39,571 nucleotides of DNA from positions 1 to 39,571 of the IMG/VR virus record IMGVR_UViG_3300031576_000156; one strand, written 5' to 3'. The notes beneath the pieces were generated by a model. The model ran no database searches, had not been told where the DNA came from, and saw nothing but the letters and a program-made list of their open reading frames with translations. The stretch comes from a virus. Below, one piece after another: positions 37,894-39,571 of the stretch; the first letter of the stretch is position 1; each line of letters opens with the position of its first letter. Both the position numbers and the translations under genes were made by a program.

Positions 37894-38076
37894 CTACTTA
37901 TCCGCATCGGTATGTCCAGTCGTGGCACGCTCGAGACAGGCGATAGCGGTCTTGAGATTGAAGAGGAGTCCGCGATCTAAGACGGTGCCCGACTCCGTTT
38001 GGAGCTTAATCCACGTCTCAATTTGTCGTTTGATAAATTCTGCCTGTGGCATGCGGTAGATATATTTGTCACTCAT
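37894..38076 (-). CDS. Hypothetical 60-residue protein
   Basis: Start ATG 38076 with GGAGG four bases upstream; a longer in-frame version starting at 38118 lacks a ribosome site and overlaps the lipoprotein gene. Helical composition (MPQAEFIKRQIETWIKLQ; LLFNLKTAIACLERATTG). No signal or membrane segment. Lies between two lipoprotein genes. Function unknown. Confidence 0.6.
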   Translation of the reverse strand: MSDKYIYRMPQAEFIKRQIETWIKLQTESGTVLDRGLLFNLKTAIACLERATTGHTDADK

Positions 38077-38087
38077 ATAACCTCCAA

Positions 38088-38648
38088 TTATTGAACTATG
38101 CAGACCTGGGGGTCCCAATCGTGTGAGTACCTTAGATTCGAGCCTTCGTAATAATTAACGTGTAGAACGCGGTCTTGGAGGCCTCCCCTCACCATCGAGA
38201 TCTCCCACTTAGAATTGCCAGTAAGAAAGGCGTCTAATGTGATAAGACCTGTCGCATACCGCGAGCTCGCAGATGAGATGACTGCCTCCTTCTCGCTCTG
38301 GTGTGGGTGGTGGATGAAGGCGCGGACCTCTAGCGTGTTATCAGAGTATTCACTCACCCAATACCTCACGCGGCGGTAGTTATAGGGAATGTACGAGCTA
38401 TCGGTGTTGGCATCGCAGGCGACAGAACGCACGAGTTGCCTCGGCGCTGGGGAGGTGGGCGTAATGACCACGGCACCTACGGCGCCTGTTGACGGCTTTG
38501 CCTGCTCCTCCCCCTTCTTATCCGAAGGGGCGGCGGAGCCTCCAACATCGCCGGTGATGCCTACGCAGGTAGTGACCTCGCCGTTGCACTCGATACGACC
38601 GCAGCCATATAGGCCGAACAGGATTAAGAACGTGCTAACGTACTTCAT
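38088..38648 (-). CDS. Phage-encoded lipoprotein
   Basis: 186 residues. Signal MKYVSTFLILFGLYGC with Cys16 as lipidation site. Residues ~17-70 are Gly/Pro/Ser-rich, an extended tether, with Cys pairs in RIECNGEVTTCVG. The remaining ~110 residues are a folded domain (YRRVRYWVSEYSDNTLEVRAFIHH; LHVNYYEGSNLRYSHDW). It would reach into the periplasm or cell surface, perhaps for superinfection exclusion or lysis. Overlaps the next upstream gene by ATGA. Family not recognised. Confidence 0.62.
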   Translation of the reverse strand: MKYVSTFLILFGLYGCGRIECNGEVTTCVGITGDVGGSAAPSDKKGEEQAKPSTGAVGAVVITPTSPAPRQLVRSVACDANTDSSYIPYNYRRVRYWVSEYSDNTLEVRAFIHHPHQSEKEAVISSASSRYATGLITLDAFLTGNSKWEISMVRGGLQDRVLHVNYYEGSNLRYSHDWDPQVCIVQ

Positions 38649-38851
38649 ACATCCCCCAGTGCCGCCTTAACGGCGACGGTTTTCCAGACTAGCGCTTGGA
38701 TATCGTCCTTTAAGTTCCGTATATGAAGCTCGTAGCCGTCACAGACGACAAAGGCGTCGCTCCGGCTGAGTCCTGATATGACGGCGCGGATATTAAGGAT
38801 GTCCCCCGTCCCAGGAACGACTAACTCAAATTCCATCTCTACCGCTTCCAT
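38645..38851 (-). CDS. Small hypothetical protein heading the lipoprotein operon
   Basis: 68 residues with GGGAGG ribosome site. Mixed alpha/beta (MEFELVVPGTGDILNIRAVISGLSRSD; FVVCDGYELHIRNLKDD). First gene of a minus-strand operon running to 37680 and divergent from the ribbon-helix-helix gene, so it may be controlled by that regulator. Function unknown. Confidence 0.58.
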   Translation of the reverse strand: MEAVEMEFELVVPGTGDILNIRAVISGLSRSDAFVVCDGYELHIRNLKDDIQALVWKTVAVKAALGDV

Positions 38852-38902
38852 ATTACCTCCCTATAATCACAGAATAGCACGATGCATTACCTAATGTCAA
38901 GT

Positions 38903-38934
38903 ATATTGTGCCATACAATATGGTATGCTATAGT
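38903..38934 (+). promoter_or_regulatory. Promoter with overlapping operator for the RHH gene
   Basis: TTGTGC (38906-38911), 17-base spacer, TATAGT (38929-38934), then six bases to the ATG, predicting a leaderless transcript. ATATTGT-GCCAT-ACAATAT (38903-38921) is a perfect 7-bp inverted repeat over the -35 box, and CATAC/GTATG arms lie next to it. A ribbon-helix-helix product binding here would repress its own gene and perhaps the divergent operon. Confidence 0.55.
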
Positions 38935-38940
38935 GTGATT

Positions 38941-39099
38941 ATGAGGCTAGACCTGCCTAAGAAGCCTAGACGTAACCTAAACGTATCGGTACGCCTCGAG
39001 CCTGAGGTAGTGGCTATCCTTAAAGAACTGGCTAAGAAGTCGGGAGGTAGTCAAGCGGATGTGATCACGTACTTACTTCGGCAGGCTGTTGAGCGATAA
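38941..39099 (+). CDS. Ribbon-helix-helix (Arc/CopG-type) DNA-binding regulator
   Basis: 52 residues from ATG 38941; an in-frame ATG 33 bases earlier would include promoter DNA and is rejected. The N-terminal RRNLNVSVRLEPEVVAILKEL gives the strand and first helix and SQADVITYLLRQAVER the second helix. It would bind as a dimer to inverted repeats such as the one upstream. No Shine-Dalgarno. Its last 27 bases overlap the antisense end of the dam-like gene. Confidence 0.78.
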   Translation: MRLDLPKKPRRNLNVSVRLEPEVVAILKELAKKSGGSQADVITYLLRQAVER

Positions 39100-39571
39100 G
39101 CCTTTCCAATGAAACAATTTCTCTGGAGGGGCGTTCGTCGTCCCCTTCTGGCTTAATCGCGTTTTTTTATTTATCGCCATTACAACTTTTATATCTTTTG
39201 GAGCTTGGTACTCTGATATAAACACCTGTTCGGTTTGTTTTCTAACCCAGTTCCAAAATTTGTCGTGGCCAAACGAATTTAAGTATGGTGCCGTTCCCAG
39301 GTAGGGTGGGTCACAGTAGATAATTGAGTTAGGAAGGATTTGAATTTCGTCATAGCTTTTGTTAGAAATCTCTAGCTGCTCTAGCTGCTGTAGCCGCTCT
39401 AGCCGCTCTAGCCGCTCTAGCCGCTCTAGCTGCTGTAGCCGCTGTAGCTGCTCTAGCTGCTGTAGCTCGCCTTGTCGCTTCAAGATAATTTGCCTACATA
39501 AAAGTCGCCTATCGCGAATTGATAACTTACCTGAAAATCGATTCATTTTTAGAAAATCAACCGCAAGTGAA
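39073..39571 (-). CDS. dam: D12-class adenine methyltransferase, C-terminal part (cut by contig end)
   Basis: Continuation of the gene at 1-663 across the circular junction. Here the catalytic DPPY is in ILPNSIIYCDPPYLGTAPYL, and FISEYQAPKDIKVV near the end is the family's usual C-terminal strand. The repeat is in its ten-unit form. Read from the window edge it lacks its start. The 3' end overlaps the regulator gene, an antisense arrangement. Confidence 0.9.
   Translation of the reverse strand, partial: SLAVDFLKMNRFSGKLSIRDRRLLCRQIILKRQGELQQLEQLQRLQQLERLERLERLERLQQLEQLEISNKSYDEIQILPNSIIYCDPPYLGTAPYLNSFGHDKFWNWVRKQTEQVFISEYQAPKDIKVVMAINKKTRLSQKGTTNAPPEKLFHWKGLSLNSLPK
39325..39571. repeat. Contig-terminal direct repeat, copy 2
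   Basis: Second copy of bases 1-256, nine bases shorter because it has ten rather than eleven repeat units. Flanks of 51 and 106 bases are identical to copy 1. Confidence 0.93.
39376..39465. repeat. 9-bp tandem repeat array, alternate allele (10 units)
   Basis: Order A B C C C C B D A B with the same unit names as at 52-150. Compared with the eleven-unit version, two A duplications are missing and one C is added, so at least three separate unit changes distinguish the alleles. Confidence 0.95.

Noticed and set aside
1-39571. tRNA genes, integrase, attachment sites, insertion sequences
   Set aside because: None seen on either strand by reading; no cloverleaf, integrase or transposase motifs were found.

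Overview
The window is an essentially complete genome of a tailed double-stranded DNA phage with siphovirus architecture. It has small and large terminase, portal, scaffold, HK97-fold capsid, neck proteins, a tail tube, a frameshifting tail-assembly chaperone, a tape measure of about 670 residues and no sheath gene. The contig is circular or circularly permuted: bases 1-256 and 39325-39571 are two copies of the same segment, so the unique genome is about 39.3 kb and the dam-like gene is cut by the contig ends. A Gram-negative host is inferred from two phage-encoded lipoproteins, an exported protein and an M15 peptidase. I cannot name the host. No integrase, CI/Cro-type switch, tRNA or CRISPR array was recognised, so a lytic lifestyle is more likely.

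Layout. (1) 1-1474, minus strand, continuing across the junction to 39073: two small zinc-finger proteins, a ParB-like nuclease-domain protein and a D12-class adenine methyltransferase. (2) 1561-25093, plus strand: one tightly packed late region running from small accessory genes through packaging, capsid, neck, tail, fibres and glycine-rich tip to an M15 peptidase and probable lysis proteins. Many genes overlap by ATGA, TAATG or GTGA. (3) 29713-25074, minus strand: a second compact set of beta-rich, probably virion-associated proteins ending in a holin-like membrane protein. (4) 34143-29762, minus strand: replication, recombination and modification genes (Cas4-like nuclease, single-strand binding protein, DUF6745-like repeat protein, cytosine-5 methyltransferase). 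(5) 34395-37625, plus strand: primase-polymerase/VirE-type helicase, a small protein and a VRR-NUC nuclease, interrupted by an antisense HNH homing endonuclease. (6) 38851-37680, minus strand: lipoproteins and small proteins. (7) 38941-39099, plus strand: a ribbon-helix-helix regulator.

The most unusual features are these. The cytosine methyltransferase gene is almost completely overlapped by a second long open frame whose start codon overlaps it (GTGTG), and that frame carries motifs resembling methyltransferase-associated proteins. Two frame-neutral tandem-repeat arrays lie inside genes: a 9-bp unit in dam, present as two different alleles in the two contig ends, and 30 copies of a 12-bp unit varying almost only at two codons. 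Three divergent operons appear to start with leaderless transcripts, and two strong hairpins sit in the replication divergence zone. The tail chaperone has a clear -1 slippery A9 site.
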